Shown here: one piece after another, positions 22,525-32,047 of the stretch
Numbering within the stretch: position 1 is the first letter of the stretch
Layout of the letters: every line of letters begins with the position of its first letter
NCBI RefSeq assembly: GCF_964656455.1
Contig: NC_135718.1
Location: forward strand, 23,572,449-23,636,448
Length of the DNA: 64,000 nt
Direction: 5' to 3'
Source of the DNA: Halichoerus grypus
Taxonomy: Eukaryota; Chordata; Mammalia; Carnivora; Phocidae
Translations under genes and position numbers: made by a program
The notes under the pieces: generated by a model
Seen by the model: the letters and a program-made list of their open reading frames with translations, nothing else
What the model was told of the DNA's origin: nothing
Databases searched by the model: none

Positions 22525-22800
22525 TGATTAATTATTCATTCATTCATTCATTCATACAGCATCCACTATGTGTAGTGTAGACCCTGTTAGATGCTGGGAT
22601 ATAGAAATGAATATGCCATGGTCTCAATAAAATAAGCAGCCTGGTAGCAAGTAAAGACACATAATAATGGACATTTATACAAGATAAGTGATCATTCCAA
22701 AAACAGTAATTCAGCCTGAAGGGGTCAAAAGCATCCTCAGAGAGTGGATGACCCTTGATCTCAGTGCTGTAGGGTGAGTGGGAATTCCCTGGGAGGTAGT
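22525..22800 (-). mobile_element. L2 3' end fragment
   Basis: Antisense L2: five ATTC units (22535-22556), then CATCCACTATGTGTAGTGTA, GACCCTGTTAGATGCTGGGA and TATAGAAATGAATATGCCAT. Further on, CCTCAGAGAGTGGATGACCC TTGATC fits the L2 'gaggcctctctgaggaggtgacatttgagctg' position. Confidence 0.75.
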
Positions 22801-23342
22801 GATAGAGCTGATCCTATCAGGAAAACATCCGAGTATCCTTTCTTTCTCTTCATAACCAGTGACATGTCTCCATGGCTGATTCTCAGTCTGGAAGTGCATA
22901 GAATCTCCCATGGAGCCCAAATAAAACCAAACAAAACCAAATTCCTATTCTGCACAGGAGATGCTGTGATCCACTGTCCAAATCTGTCCTCAGGCTGCTG
23001 GTAGATGTTCTTCTCTGCCAAGGTGAAAGATCCAGGTCTCATTTCCTCCCCAGGGCAGCATCGAATGACTGACCGACATGGGGGTGTGAAGTCCCAGCTC
23101 CCTCACCCCAAATGTGTAGATCTCTGGGGGACATCTTACCCTCATGACCCCTTAGATTAGCTGAGGCCTGTGCAGAAACTGAGGTGTAGTTTATCTTTCT
23201 CTGCCCAATCTCTCCCCTTTTCAGAAGTCATCTCTGTCTGAGAGTCAGCCTCCTGGGGAGCCCCACCTGTGACAAGTGGCCTCCTTCCACAGAAGTCTCA
23301 GTCCAGCAGGTCTCACAGAGCAGGGAGGTGTAGTTTCGTGGA
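22801..23342. other. Unique sequence, no gene seen
   Basis: No recognised repeat. Frames of 69-93 codons on both strands between 22711 and 23042 overlap each other and the L2 edge and have no domain. Confidence 0.4.
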
Positions 23343-23359
23343 GGTCCACAGGCAGTTCT

Positions 23360-24401
23360 TTTTTTTATTATTTTTTTTATTTTTTTTATTTTTTTATTGT
23401 TATGTTAATCCCCATACATTACATCATTACTTTTAGATATAGTGTTCCATGATTCATTGTTTGTGCATAACACCCAGTGCCCCATGCAGAACGTGCCCTC
23501 CTCAATACCCATCACCAGGCTAACTCATCCTCCCACCCCCATCCCCTCTAGAACCCTCAGTTTGTTTTTCAGAGTCCATCGTCTCTCATGGTTCTTCTCC
23601 CCCTCCGATTTCCCCCCCTTCATTCTTCCCCTCCTGCTACATTCTTCTTCTTCTTTTTTTCTTTCTTAACACATACTGCATTATTTGTTTCAGAGGTACA
23701 GATCTGAGATTCAACAGTCTTGCACAATTCACAGCGCTTACCAGAACACATACCCTCCCCAGTGTCCATCACCCAGTCACCCCATCCCTCCCACCCCACC
23801 CCCCACTCCAGCAACCCTCAGTTTGTTTCCTGAGATTAAGAATTCCTCATAGCAGTGAGGTCATATGATACATGTCTTTCTCTGTTTGACTTATTTCGCT
23901 CAGCATAATACCCTCCAGTTCCATCCACGTCGTTGCAAATGGCAAGATCTCATTCCTTTTGATGGCTGCATAATATTCCATTGTATATATATACCACATC
24001 TTCTTTATCCATTCATCTGTTGATGGACATCTTGGCTCTTTCCACAGTTTGGCTATTGTGGACATTGCTGCTATAAACATCGGGGTGCACGTACCCTTTC
24101 GGGTCCCTACTTTTGTATCTTTGGGGTAAATACCCAGGAGTGCAATTGCTGGATCATATGGTAGCTCTATTTTCAACTTTTTGAGGAACCTCCATACTGT
24201 TTTCCAGAGTGGCTGCACCAGCTTGCATTCCCACCAACAGTGTAGGAGGGTTCCCCTTTCTCCGCATCCCCGCCAACATCTGTCATTTCCTGACTTGTTA
24301 ATTTTAGCCATTCTGACTGGTGTGAGGTGGTATCTCATTGAGGTTTTGATTTGGATTTCCCTGATGCTGAGCGATATTGAACACTTTTTCATGTGTCTGT
24401 T
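23360..24401 (-). mobile_element. Young L1, 1.04 kb, ORF2 C-terminus open
   Basis: Bounded by an identical 17-base TSD, GGTCCACAGGCAGTTCT (23343-23359 and 24402-24418). On the minus strand an open 181-codon frame (24392-23847) encodes the ORF2 C-terminus. It has [20 protein letters not shown], the zinc knuckle C39-x3-C43-x7-H51-x4-C56, [19 protein letters not shown] and a [20 protein letters not shown] block, then a normal stop. The endonuclease and reverse transcriptase are absent, so it cannot move itself. The 3' UTR (23395-23846) has two related modules. A-rich DNA at 23360-23396 on the minus strand is the tail, broken by single T residues. Confidence 0.97.
23847..24392 (-). pseudogene. 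L1 ORF2 C-terminal fragment (181 codons)
   Basis: In a complete L1, ORF2 protein nicks DNA and reverse-transcribes L1 RNA in the nucleus. This piece covers only the C-terminal 181 residues, about one seventh of a usual ORF2 protein, starting at an internal Met just inside the 5' truncation point. Residues C39, C43, H51 and C56 form the expected CX3CX7HX4C knuckle. The frame has no stops and ends naturally, which fits a recent insertion rather than selection. I see no promoter for it. Confidence 0.9.
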
Positions 24402-24469
24402 GGTCCACAGGCAGTTCTAATGCATGTATTTTGTTAAGAACCACAAACTTGCCTTCTCAAAATGAGATC

Positions 24470-24650
24470 TGAAGACCCCTTGCCACAGAATGGCTTTCAA
24501 CAGCTTTATTAACTAGAGATTCCTAGACCTCCTTCCTGGGCCCTCTGAATTACAATTTCTGGATAAAGGAGGACCGGGAATCTGCATTTTAACAAGTTCT
24601 TCCAAGTTCTTTATGTGCACATTGCTTTAGAAAACACATAAGCTCATCTC
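24470..24650 (+). mobile_element. MER5-like hAT-Charlie fragment
   Basis: GATTCCTAGACCTCCTTCCT GGGCCC, GAATTACAATTTCTGGATAA, GGGAATCTGCATTTTAACAA and GTGCACATTGCTTTAGAAAA follow the order of MER5A-type elements ('cctgggccccaccccagagattctgattcag…gggaatctgcattttaacaagctcccc…'). Confidence 0.6.
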
Positions 24651-24675
24651 AAGCATTTATGAATATATTTATCTT

Positions 24676-24782
24676 CTATTTTTTATTTTATTATTTTTAA
24701 GTAAGGCTTGAACGCACAACCCTGAGATCAAGACCTGAGCTGAGATCAAGAGTTGGACGCTTAACCACCCAGGTGCCCCATG
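24676..24782 (-). mobile_element. Old CAN SINE fragment
   Basis: The minus strand has GGGGCACCTGGGTGGTTAAG, CGTCCAACTCTTGATCTCAG and CTCAGGTCTTGATCTCAGGG, then GTTGTGCGTTCAAGCC and an AT-rich tail. The 'CTCTTGATCTC' wording marks the older subfamily. A short duplication TATTTATCTT (24666-24675, 24783-24792) flanks it. The CT-rich middle is missing. Confidence 0.85.
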
Positions 24783-25305
24783 TATTTATCTTTTAAAAAT
24801 GTACTCACATACAGATGTGAGTACACATGAATCAGTAAGAGAAACACTGGTTACCCCTCGAGCTGCTTTACCCACCCATGCTCAGCATTTGGGTAATGAC
24901 TGAGTGACCTCTGGCCACATGGCCAAAAAAAAAAAAAAGACTTGCCCTTCAAGGAGATTCACTGGCATCTGAACATTTCTGTTTTATAACTCTAGTGCAC
25001 ACTCTAACTTTGATCATTGCATTTCCCCGCCCCGGCATGCAGTCAATACCAAAGATAGGAGAACATCATTCAGTGTATCCTAAACCTTTAAAATGGAAGC
25101 CTCCAGACATAATCAAGCATGACTTCTGGCAGCTCTTTCAGGCTGTCTTTCTGTCTCTCCTTTAATATGCTTTGCTAATCTAATTTAAAATTATTTCCAG
25201 CAATGTTGCCTCAATAGCCTGTCCTTGGTGGGCACTCCATGGTCTAAATGGGTTTTGAAGGTACTTTCCTCCTCACCTACATCTTTGCTCAATCTGTCGT
25301 CTTCT
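24783..25305. other. Unique sequence, no gene seen
   Basis: Contains an A run at 24926-24939 and nothing else recognised. Confidence 0.4.
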
Positions 25306-25397
25306 GAGCAGGGAGCCTGATGCAGGGCTCAATCCCAGGACCCTGAGATCATGACCTGAATCAAATGCTTAACCGATTGAACCACCCAGGTGCCCCT
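25306..25397 (-). mobile_element. CAN SINE fragment lacking its tail half
   Basis: Minus strand: GGGGCACCTGGGTGGTTCAA, TCGGTTAAGCATTTGATTCA, GGTCATGATCTCAGGGTCCT, GGGATTGAGCCCTGCATCAG and GCTCCCTGCTCAG. The CT-rich part and poly(A) are absent, yet an approximate flank match (CTCAATCTGTCGTCTTCT against CTCAATAATCTATCTTCT) survives. The head is retained and the tail lost, the opposite of a normal 5' truncation, which suggests a later deletion or A-tail loss. Confidence 0.85.
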
Positions 25398-25509
25398 CAA
25401 TAATCTATCTTCTTTTTAAAAAGCAGACAAATGCTATTCTTTATGTTCCTTTCTCCTTCTAGTGTCGTTGTAAAGAAAGTACAGAAATAGTGACAATCTG
25501 GGGCTGTCG

Positions 25510-25925
25510 TCATATAACCAAACAAAGGTGAGTTAGCTCCTTGATGAGTTATAGATAGAGACCACACTGAGTGGAGTTGTCACACAAAGGAAAATTTATT
25601 TGCAGCAGATAAGGAGATCACGGAATAACTTCTGAAGTCCTGACTCCCTGAGTGGGGGTGAGTAGGTTTCTTTTATTTAGGGTTAGGATGAATATTCAGA
25701 AAGGGAAGCTTTGTCATCCCATGTAGAGGCAAGCATAAGGGTACACAGGAGTACTTAGAAAACAGGACTCAACAAGTATCCTATGTTATGCTAATGAAGT
25801 TTGTGTTCCTCCAACATTGTAATGAGGTAGAGGTCACTGTCAGACATCATGGTCCATCCCTGCAGGTATGAGTTGGTGGGCAAGCTCAAACTAATCTAGG
25901 CTGGCCAGAGCTCTTCCTGTTGTTT
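25510..25925 (-). mobile_element. LTR-like endogenous retroviral remnant
   Basis: Features typical of an antisense LTR: GAAAATTTATTTGCAGCAGA, GGAGATCACGGAATAACTTC, TGAAGTCCTGACTCCCTGAG, then ACTCAACAAGTATCC and GTTATGCTAATGAAG. No gag, pol or env frame lies beside it. The family is not identified and the ends are approximate. Confidence 0.4.
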
Positions 25926-26032
25926 GCTTCTAAAAGAAAAGGTTAACTTTCTTGTGAAGAAGGAGAGATTCAGTGGGGGTCTTGCTGACAGTTTCAACCT
26001 CATTAACCCTATGGGGCCCGGTTTCAGTTAGG

Positions 26033-26250
26033 CATGCCCCTGGAATCAAACTTCCTGGATTCCAATCCTGGTTCTGCTCTTTGTTACCTGTATAATCTCG
26101 AGCTGGTTGCATCATCTCTCTTTGTCTAAGATAATATTACCTACCTCCTGGGGGTATTGTAAGAATCCAGTGAGTTAGGAAAAAGAACTTTGGAACAGAG
26201 CCTAGTACGGAGAGGTGTGTTCAATCAGTTCTGGCTATCATTATCACAGA
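26033..26250 (+). mobile_element. MIR SINE, near full length
   Basis: Clear MIR order: CTGGAATCAAACTTCCTGGA TTCCAATCC, GGTTCTGCTCTTTGTTACCT, GTATAATCTCGAGCTGG, TATTACCTACCTCCTGGGGG, TATTGTAAGAATCCAGTGAG, AACAGAGCCTAGTACGGAGA and TCAGTTCTGGCTATCATTAT. Confidence 0.85.
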
Positions 26251-26534
26251 TGTGGGCAAATGGGAACCAAGTTACACTTGTCCACTTCCCATTCCTGGGC
26301 CCTGTTCGTATCTTTCAAAATTTACTCAAAATCAAACACATCAAATTAGTAAGAGGTGGGCAGAAAAGATTTGACCAGAGAGGCTTTTTACAGAGACCAG
26401 TGGAGGCATGTCAGAGGAAAGTGCTTCACACCAAGAAGAGCCTGAGAACAAGTCAAAGTTAAGAGGTCTCATCCACCAAATTCAGATTTGACTCCCTTGC
26501 AGACAATTTTTTCACCTGAAGCACCACAGGTCAG

Positions 26535-26715
26535 GATAGATCTAGATCTGGATCCTCTTTTGCAAAAACTATCTGTGTGGCTGCTGGTAAGACATTTAAC
26601 TTCCCTGAACCTCAGTTTTACCTTTAAATTCAAATTACTCATCCTCTCTTCACTGGATACTTGTAAAGGCAAATAAGAGGGAGTACACCAGTACTCATCA
26701 CAAAGTTGGTATTAA
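26535..26715 (+). mobile_element. MIR SINE
   Basis: CTGTGTGGCTGCTGGTAAGA, CATTTAACTTCCCTGAACCT, CAGTTTTACCTTTAAATTCA and GAGTACACCAGTACTCATCA with GTTGGTATTAATGAAG follow MIR ('agctgtgtgaccttgggcaagttacttaacctctctgtgcctcagtttcc'). Confidence 0.7.
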
Positions 26716-27334
26716 TGAAGCATTAGGTAAATCCGGTGTATATTAAGATGGAGGGCATTGAAGACAGGGCAAGAAGCAGGGCACACTGACTAGGAATGCC
26801 AGGAAGTGGGGGCTTCCCGCTGGGCTGATGGGAGCCCTGGTGCTACAAAACCAGCACGGTCTATTTAACTTCTTTCCGTTTTAATACTCCCAGCAGTGGC
26901 TCCCTTAGGAGTAAATACTGATGGCTGAGAAATGTATTTGACAAGATGCAAGTCAGTGACAGTCACTCTTCCACACAGCAGGCAGCCCCAGGAACAAGCA
27001 ACTTATTCCCCAAGCCACAGTCCCTGGAAGGAATCATAGCAGATCTTATTTTTAAAGGTGAATTTCTGAATGTTCACCCCTGCCTTGGATGCTACACACC
27101 ATTGGGCTTTAATGAACAAAGGGAACCAGTCTCAAGGTCCCACGCACAGGACTCATTAAACAGACCCAGAGAGACACCAGAAGGTTGTTTTTTGCCCCCA
27201 GACATTTGCTCTCCTGGTTACCTATGGCCACAAGATGTTGGCATACCTTTCTCTTAGATCACTGATCACTTTTGTCTTCAGAGATAAAGCAGCAAAGATA
27301 AAGAATGAACATATGTAAAAATAAAAGCAATAAA
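26716..27334. other. Unique sequence, no gene seen
   Basis: A 103-codon plus-strand frame at 26946-27257 has no recognised motif, and no splice or promoter context supports it. Confidence 0.4.
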
Positions 27335-27570
27335 ATATCACTAAATATCTGCTTTGTGTCAAGACCTTTACGCTATATCTTTACTTTTCACAATTTTATG
27401 TAGATCCTCTATTCCCAATTCCTCAGAGGAAGATGTAAGTAGACTCAGAAATGTATAACAATTTGTCCTAGGTCACACAGCTAGTAAGTACTTGGCTGGG
27501 ATTCAGAGGGTTTGGTCTTTTTTGCCTGGACTCAGGCTCATGTTCTTTCCATCCACCATGCTGCCCTTCC
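27335..27570 (-). mobile_element. MIR SINE, near full length
   Basis: Antisense order kept throughout: AATATCTGCTTTGTGTCAAG, GTAGATCCTCTATTCCCAAT, CAGAGGAAGATGTAAGTAGA, CCTAGGTCACACAGCTAGTA, AGTACTTGGCTGGGATTCAG and CATCCACCATGCTGCCC. The CACACAGCTAGTAAGT block is the best-preserved part, as is usual for the MIR core. Confidence 0.85.
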
Positions 27571-27929
27571 CCGAAAATCATTCAGGCTGATAATGATAAT
27601 GGACAGGAAAGATGGAGAATGGAGTTGCTCTCATTTCCAAGTAGCCCAAGAGTCTCTCTGCTTATGTTTACTTTGAGTTCACTGCTTCTGACTATAGATG
27701 CCCTGAGAATAAAAAAACAAATAAGGCCATTGCCCATGGACCATGTCTGGGATAGCGTTGCAGTGCTTTTGTGGTTACAAAGATTCAGAGAGATCTAGTA
27801 ATGAAGTTGTCTCACTTGGCCCCTTGAGAGAAACAAATAACAACAACAACAAAAAAAACCAACAGATTTTAAGCCCCTCACTCCCTGTATATTTCAAGTC
27901 AAATATTTTCATCTTTTTTTTCCAGAAGA
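27571..27929. other. Unique sequence, no gene seen
   Basis: A CAA run lies at 27840-27851; nothing else recognised. Confidence 0.4.
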
Positions 27930-28060
27930 AAGCAATTCACACATTAAGCAAACATTTACTGAGCACATATTACATGCCAGTTACCATCCTAGCACTTGAG
28001 TTGTATCACTGAATGAAACAGATAAAGATATGTACCTTCAAAAAGCCTCTTTTGTCAAAT
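27930..28060 (-). mobile_element. L2 3' end fragment
   Basis: AAGCAAACATTTACTGAGCA, CATATTACATGCCAGTTACC, ATCCTAGCACTTGAGTTGTA and TCACTGAATGAAACAGATAA match the antisense L2 terminus ('caaatatttattgagcacctactatgtgccaggcactgttctagg…gtgaacaaaacagac'). Confidence 0.75.
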
Positions 28061-28444
28061 ACTCATAAATCCCAAGAAACGAGTCTTATGGAAGAGGCTA
28101 GAGCAACTCATTCTCCTGAAGTGTGTTCCAGTTTTCAATACATAGGGATAGCAAACATGTTCTATGTTTCCTCATTTCTGGGTGTCCACAGCAGAGTAAA
28201 TCAGTATCTTCGAGAGCTCTGCAAATGGAACCTTTTAACATCCAAATGTGATGTTTGGACCATTATGATGTGTTCAGCAAAAGAAGACAAAGAATAAAGT
28301 ATGATCAGAGGGAACTTTCTGGCAGCCAAGGTAAATTCAGTGGTACAAAATGACACCCACTCTGGGGTTCTTTTACACCTAGACCTGATGTGAGCACACT
28401 TGTACACAGAGAGCTGTGCTGTGATATAAAAAGGAACTGATGCA
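28061..28444. other. Unique sequence, no gene seen
   Basis: A minus-strand frame of 109 codons (28201-28530) crosses into the MIR that follows; it has no motif and is rejected as a gene. Confidence 0.4.
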
Positions 28445-28540
28445 AGTTCGAGTTCCAACTCCGCCACTCTATGGTATGACCGTGGACAAATCAAGTGGCC
28501 TCTGTGAGCTTTCCTCATTCCCAAGGACAAATTGTGTCTA
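28445..28540 (+). mobile_element. MIR SINE fragment
   Basis: GTTCGAGTTCCAACTCCGCC, ACTCTATGGTATGACCGTGG and ACAAATCAAGTGGCCTCTGT with AGCTTTCCTCATTCCC correspond to the MIR tRNA-related and core sections. Confidence 0.65.
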
Positions 28541-28825
28541 CGTCATTGTGTATGTACATATGTGTATGTTTTGTGTATGTACATTTCTTTTTCTCTTAGA
28601 ACCCAATGAAAGAATGTATACAATTTCATACATTTGCATGTCTTTATATGCAAAGCAATTATTATCACTAATTATACCAGGATAAAGTTCCTCTCATCCT
28701 GCCATCTCTTTTTCTTCTCGTAATGAATTCAGTATTTTCTTTATATTCAGTTTCACATACTTGCCCTTTCTATTCCTGTTGCAATAGTTCAGGTGCCCAT
28801 AGTGTCACTCCTGAAATACTGTAAG
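28541..28825. other. Unique AT-rich sequence
   Basis: TGTATGTACATATGTGTATG-type sequence around 28548-28580 is mildly repetitive. No gene seen. Confidence 0.4.
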
Positions 28826-29170
28826 AGCTGCCCAGCTCCCTAGTTTTACCTGGTCTAACTTCCAATCCTGTATATTTCTGACAGATAAATCTACATTAAA
28901 ATCGTTCTTCCATTAGAAATCCAATTTTTCTAATGCTTCTTAATGTCCTGCACTATACATAAAATGAAGTCCAAATTGGCATTTTGGGTCTTAGTTTATT
29001 TTTCCAGGCTTATGTGTCTCTACTAGCCAGGCACTCCTATTCACTATTCTTGACTATGTCTCATAATCACTTACATCTCTTTGCTCAGACTACCTCCACT
29101 GAGCAGCATCCCACTTTCTCTCCATAGCTGTGAGTTATGCTTCATCGAACATTCTCTGCTTACTCATCAA
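28826..29170 (+). mobile_element. L2 fragment
   Basis: CACTATACATAAAATGAAGT CCAAA, TCTACTAGCCAGGCACTCCT, TTTGCTCAGACTACCTCCAC and TCGAACATTCTCTGCTTACT are in L2 3'-UTR order, but divergence is high. Confidence 0.45.
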
Positions 29171-29569
29171 CTGTCACTAGTGTCCACTACCGAGTAGGAG
29201 TTCATGAAAGTTTGTCAACTTGAAGACCAAATAAGATGCCAAGGCACAACTGACTGATGAGTGAATTGATTCACACCTCTCAGTGTAATTTCCTGGTGTT
29301 CTAGGAATTTCTGAGATTTTTGAGTGTTCCTAGAATTTCCAGTTCATTATTATGTCCACATAAAGAACTACAGTTCTACAATATTGTTAGCACCTGCCAA
29401 ATTCTTCAATGATATCATGAAACCCACCAAGATGAATTCAATTTCCCGGACTCACAAATCTTTAGAATCCCCATCATTAAGCAACTAACTCTTTAGGAAC
29501 CAGCAGTAATACTCAAAATTACCTAATTCTCTCATTTACTAAAACATAGTAATAAGGAATAAATACATT
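29171..29569. other. Unique sequence with paired STAT-like palindromes
   Basis: TTCTAGGAA (29299-29307) and TTCCTAGAA (29327-29335) are reverse complements, and each fits the TTCYNRGAA STAT site pattern. No gene or repeat recognised. Confidence 0.4.
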
Positions 29570-29757
29570 TATATATACCTTATCTTATTTTACTTTCACT
29601 CAAGCTCTGGGAATGGGGTATCATTTTGTCCTTACTTTGCAGGTAAGGAAATTGAGCCTTGGTGATTAAAAATAAAAGTTATTCAAACTCACATAGCTTG
29701 TCGGAGTCAAGATTTGAACTCAAGTCTTTGTAATCCACAGCCTATATAACTGTTCAA
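29570..29757 (-). mobile_element. MIR SINE
   Basis: ACTTTGCAGGTAAGGAAATT GAGCC, AACTCACATAGCTTGTCGGA, GTCAAGATTTGAACTCAAGT and AATCCACAGCCTATATAACT form antisense MIR order. Confidence 0.75.
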
Positions 29758-29871
29758 CAAATAAGGTGATAAAAGGTGCATGCCTAGGTATGATGACCTA
29801 TTTAGGTTATACCGTCTCTTCCCTTGTCCCCTCTTATCAGCATTCTATAACACAATCAGAAATAATTTTCA

Positions 29872-30078
29872 GGGCGCCTGGGTGGCTCAGTTGGTTAAGC
29901 AACTGCCTTCGGCTCAGGTCATGATCCTGGAGTCCCTGGATCGAGTCCCGCATCGGGCTCCCTGCTCGGCAGGGAGTCTGCTTCTCCCTCTGACCCTCCC
30001 CCCTCTCATGTGCTTGTTCTCTCTCATTCTCTCTCTCTCAAAAAAAAAAAAAAAAAAAAAAAATCTTAAAAAAAAAAA
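29872..30078 (+). mobile_element. CAN SINE, young, 14-bp perfect TSD
   Basis: Head GGGCGCCTGGGTGGCTCAGT, then CTTCGGCTCAGGTCATGATC, CTGGAGTCCCTGGATCGAGT, CCCGCATCGGGCTCCCTGCT, and a long A tail (about 24 A, ATCTT, then A again). The TSD AGAAATAATTTTCA (29858-29871 and 30079-30092) is identical. The 'CCTGGAGTCCC' and 'CTCTGACCCTC' wording marks a different subfamily from the copies with 'CCCAGGGTCCTGGGATC'. Confidence 0.97.
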
Positions 30079-30092
30079 AGAAATAATTTTCA

Positions 30093-30999
30093 AATACCAA
30101 ACATTTTTCCTGCACTGATACCCCTTAGAGGCTTCCCATGGACTCCTGGATAATGTTCCAACTCCTTAGCGTGAGCTGTGGGGCCCTGGCTGGCATGAAT
30201 ACTGCCTGCCTGAACACCTCAGGACTCTCCCTCTTCAACCACTCATTCCACTAAATATGCACTGAAGATCCTGTCTTCCTCTGGATTCGGTTGCCCTTGG
30301 GGTTTGCCCCAGGCTCAGTAGCTGGACAGTTTGTCATTATGGATCAGAAGAGTGGGCAACCTTGACCCCTCATCTTGTATTCAGGCCTAAGGGAGACTAC
30401 TTTGAGACTGCAGCTTGGTCAGTGGGGTCAAACCCCTATTATTTGAAAAAAAAAAAATCATGGTTCAACAAAACACACCCTGAAAATACCTTCATCTATT
30501 CCTAAACTCTTCAGCTATTGGGGGAAAAAAAATCTCGGTTTTATTTGGCAGACACGCAGCACCTATCATGAAAGAAAAGCAAATGTGTGACAGGCTGTGA
30601 AATGGAAGGCAATATTGCCTCATTAGAGTTAATTTTAAGTTGGTTTTAAATGATGTTTTGTCATGCATCTAAATAACTTAAGTGGGTACCAGGAATGTGT
30701 TTACCATATTGCTTGGAATACTTTTTCTTTTGCTCCCCTAAATATAACCCTTCTCAGAATTGCAAAGGGGGAAAAAAAAGGCCTCCTTCCCTGTAAGAGG
30801 TTGCGAGTGTAATCAGGATTTTAATGACATTTCCCCCTGAGTCTGCCCTTGTCTATTTCCAGGAGCAACTCCGACTAGGGAACACTAGGAAAATCACTGT
30901 TTTGATGGTTTTTCTTTTCTTCTTTTAGGCTTGCGTCTCCCTTGGTACTGTTAGCTATCTTGTTGAAACCTCTACAAAAGATGCAATACATGGAGTGGC
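30093..30999. other. Repeat-poor stretch, possible conserved element
   Basis: No repeat recognised except A runs near 30446 and 30521. From 30590 to 30850 the text is AT-rich and low in CpG, with ATTTTAATGACATTTCCCCC and GCAATATTGCCTCATTAGAG. It looks like sequence that could be conserved. No coding frame. Confidence 0.25.
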
Positions 31000-31097
31000 C
31001 AAGAGTGGAGACACTTGGTGTCACACTGCTCTGGTTCTAATTCTGTCTCTGCCATCCAATAACCATGAAACCTTGGACAAGTCCAATGTTCTTTCTG
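31000..31097 (+). mobile_element. MIR SINE fragment
   Basis: AGTGGAGACACTTGGTGTCA, CTCTGGTTCTAATTCTGTCT, CTGCCATCCAATAACCATGA and CCTTGGACAAGTCCAATGTT match the MIR 5' half. The younger SINE at 31111 interrupts it. Confidence 0.6.
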
Positions 31098-31110
31098 TGA
31101 TGCATTCTTT

Positions 31111-31205
31111 TTAAGTAGGTTCTGTGCCCAACATGGGGTTCGAACTCATGACCCTGAGATTAAGAGTTGCATGCTCTACTGACTGAGCCCGCTAGGTGCC
31201 CCATA
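31111..31205 (-). mobile_element. Old CAN SINE fragment with 13-bp TSD
   Basis: Minus strand: GGGGCACCTAGCGGGCTCAG, TCAGTAGAGCATGCAACTCT, TAATCTCAGGGTCATGAGTT and CGAACCCCATGTTGGGC, the older 'GAGCATGCAACTCTTAATCTC' subfamily. TSDs TGATGCATTCTTT (31098-31110) and TGATGCACTCTTT (31206-31218) differ by one base. It lacks the CT-rich middle, so this may be the shorter ancestral form. Confidence 0.9.
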
Positions 31206-31211
31206 TGATGC

Positions 31212-31930
31212 ACTCTTTAATAACAACTTTATTAAGACACAAGTCACATAGCATATAATTTTGGTTTTCAATATCTTGACAGAGCTATACAACCATCACC
31301 ACAATCAATTTTAGAATATTTTTGTCACTTCCCCCCCAAAAAACCCTGCATCCACTTCCTGTTTCCTCCCACCTCTCCCTCTTGCCCCAGTATATTGGCA
31401 ACCACCAATATACTGTTTCTGGAAATTTCACATAAATGAAATCAGACAATATGTAATCCTTTGTAATTGGCTTCATTCATTTATTTTCGAGGTCCATTTA
31501 TGTTGTCATATTATCCGTACATCTTGCCTTTTTATTGCCAAAAAAGTATTCCATTGTATGAGCACATTACATTTATTTATCCATTCATCAGTTTGGACAT
31601 TTGGGTTGTTTCCATTTTTTGGCTGTTATGAATAATGCTGCTATGAATATTTATATGTTAGTTTTTGTGCGGACACATGTTTTCAGTTTTTGTGGGTCTA
31701 TACCTAGGAGTGGAAATGCTGGGTCATATGGTAACTTTATGTTTAGTGTCCTGGGGAACTGCCAGACTGTTTTCCAAAACAATCACATCAGTTCTCATCT
31801 GCAGTATATAAGAATTCTAATTTCTCTACATCCTTGCCAATGCTTGTTATTATTTGTTATTTTTTTTTATTATAGCCATCTTTGTGGGTGTGATGTGATA
31901 TCTCATTATTGGTTTTTTGTCTGCTTGTTT
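31212..31930 (-). mobile_element. L1M 3' end, antisense
   Basis: Plus-strand reading: AACAACTTTATTAAGACACA, AGAGCTATACAACCATCACC, TATTCCATTGTATGAGCACA, TTATGAATAATGCTGCTATG, ACCTAGGAGTGGAAATGCTG and CTGCCAGACTGTTTTCCAAA, then GTGTGATGTGATATCTC. This is the reverse complement of an old L1 ORF2 end plus 3' UTR. The 113-codon plus-strand frame at 31601-31942 is antisense to ORF2 and not a gene. Confidence 0.9.
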
Positions 31931-32047
31931 TTTAATTACTAGACTTCATATTTTAGATGTACAGTAAAATTGAGCAGCTATTTTAGAATGTCCTAATCTT
32001 ACCCTCCCCCTCCTAACACAGTTTTAATTATTAATATCTTATATGGT

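Noticed and set aside
29872..30078. Possible tRNA gene from tRNA-like head sequences of SINEs
   Set aside because: The heads are CAN SINE tRNA-derived parts with A tails and TSDs, not functional tRNA genes with a full cloverleaf and terminator.
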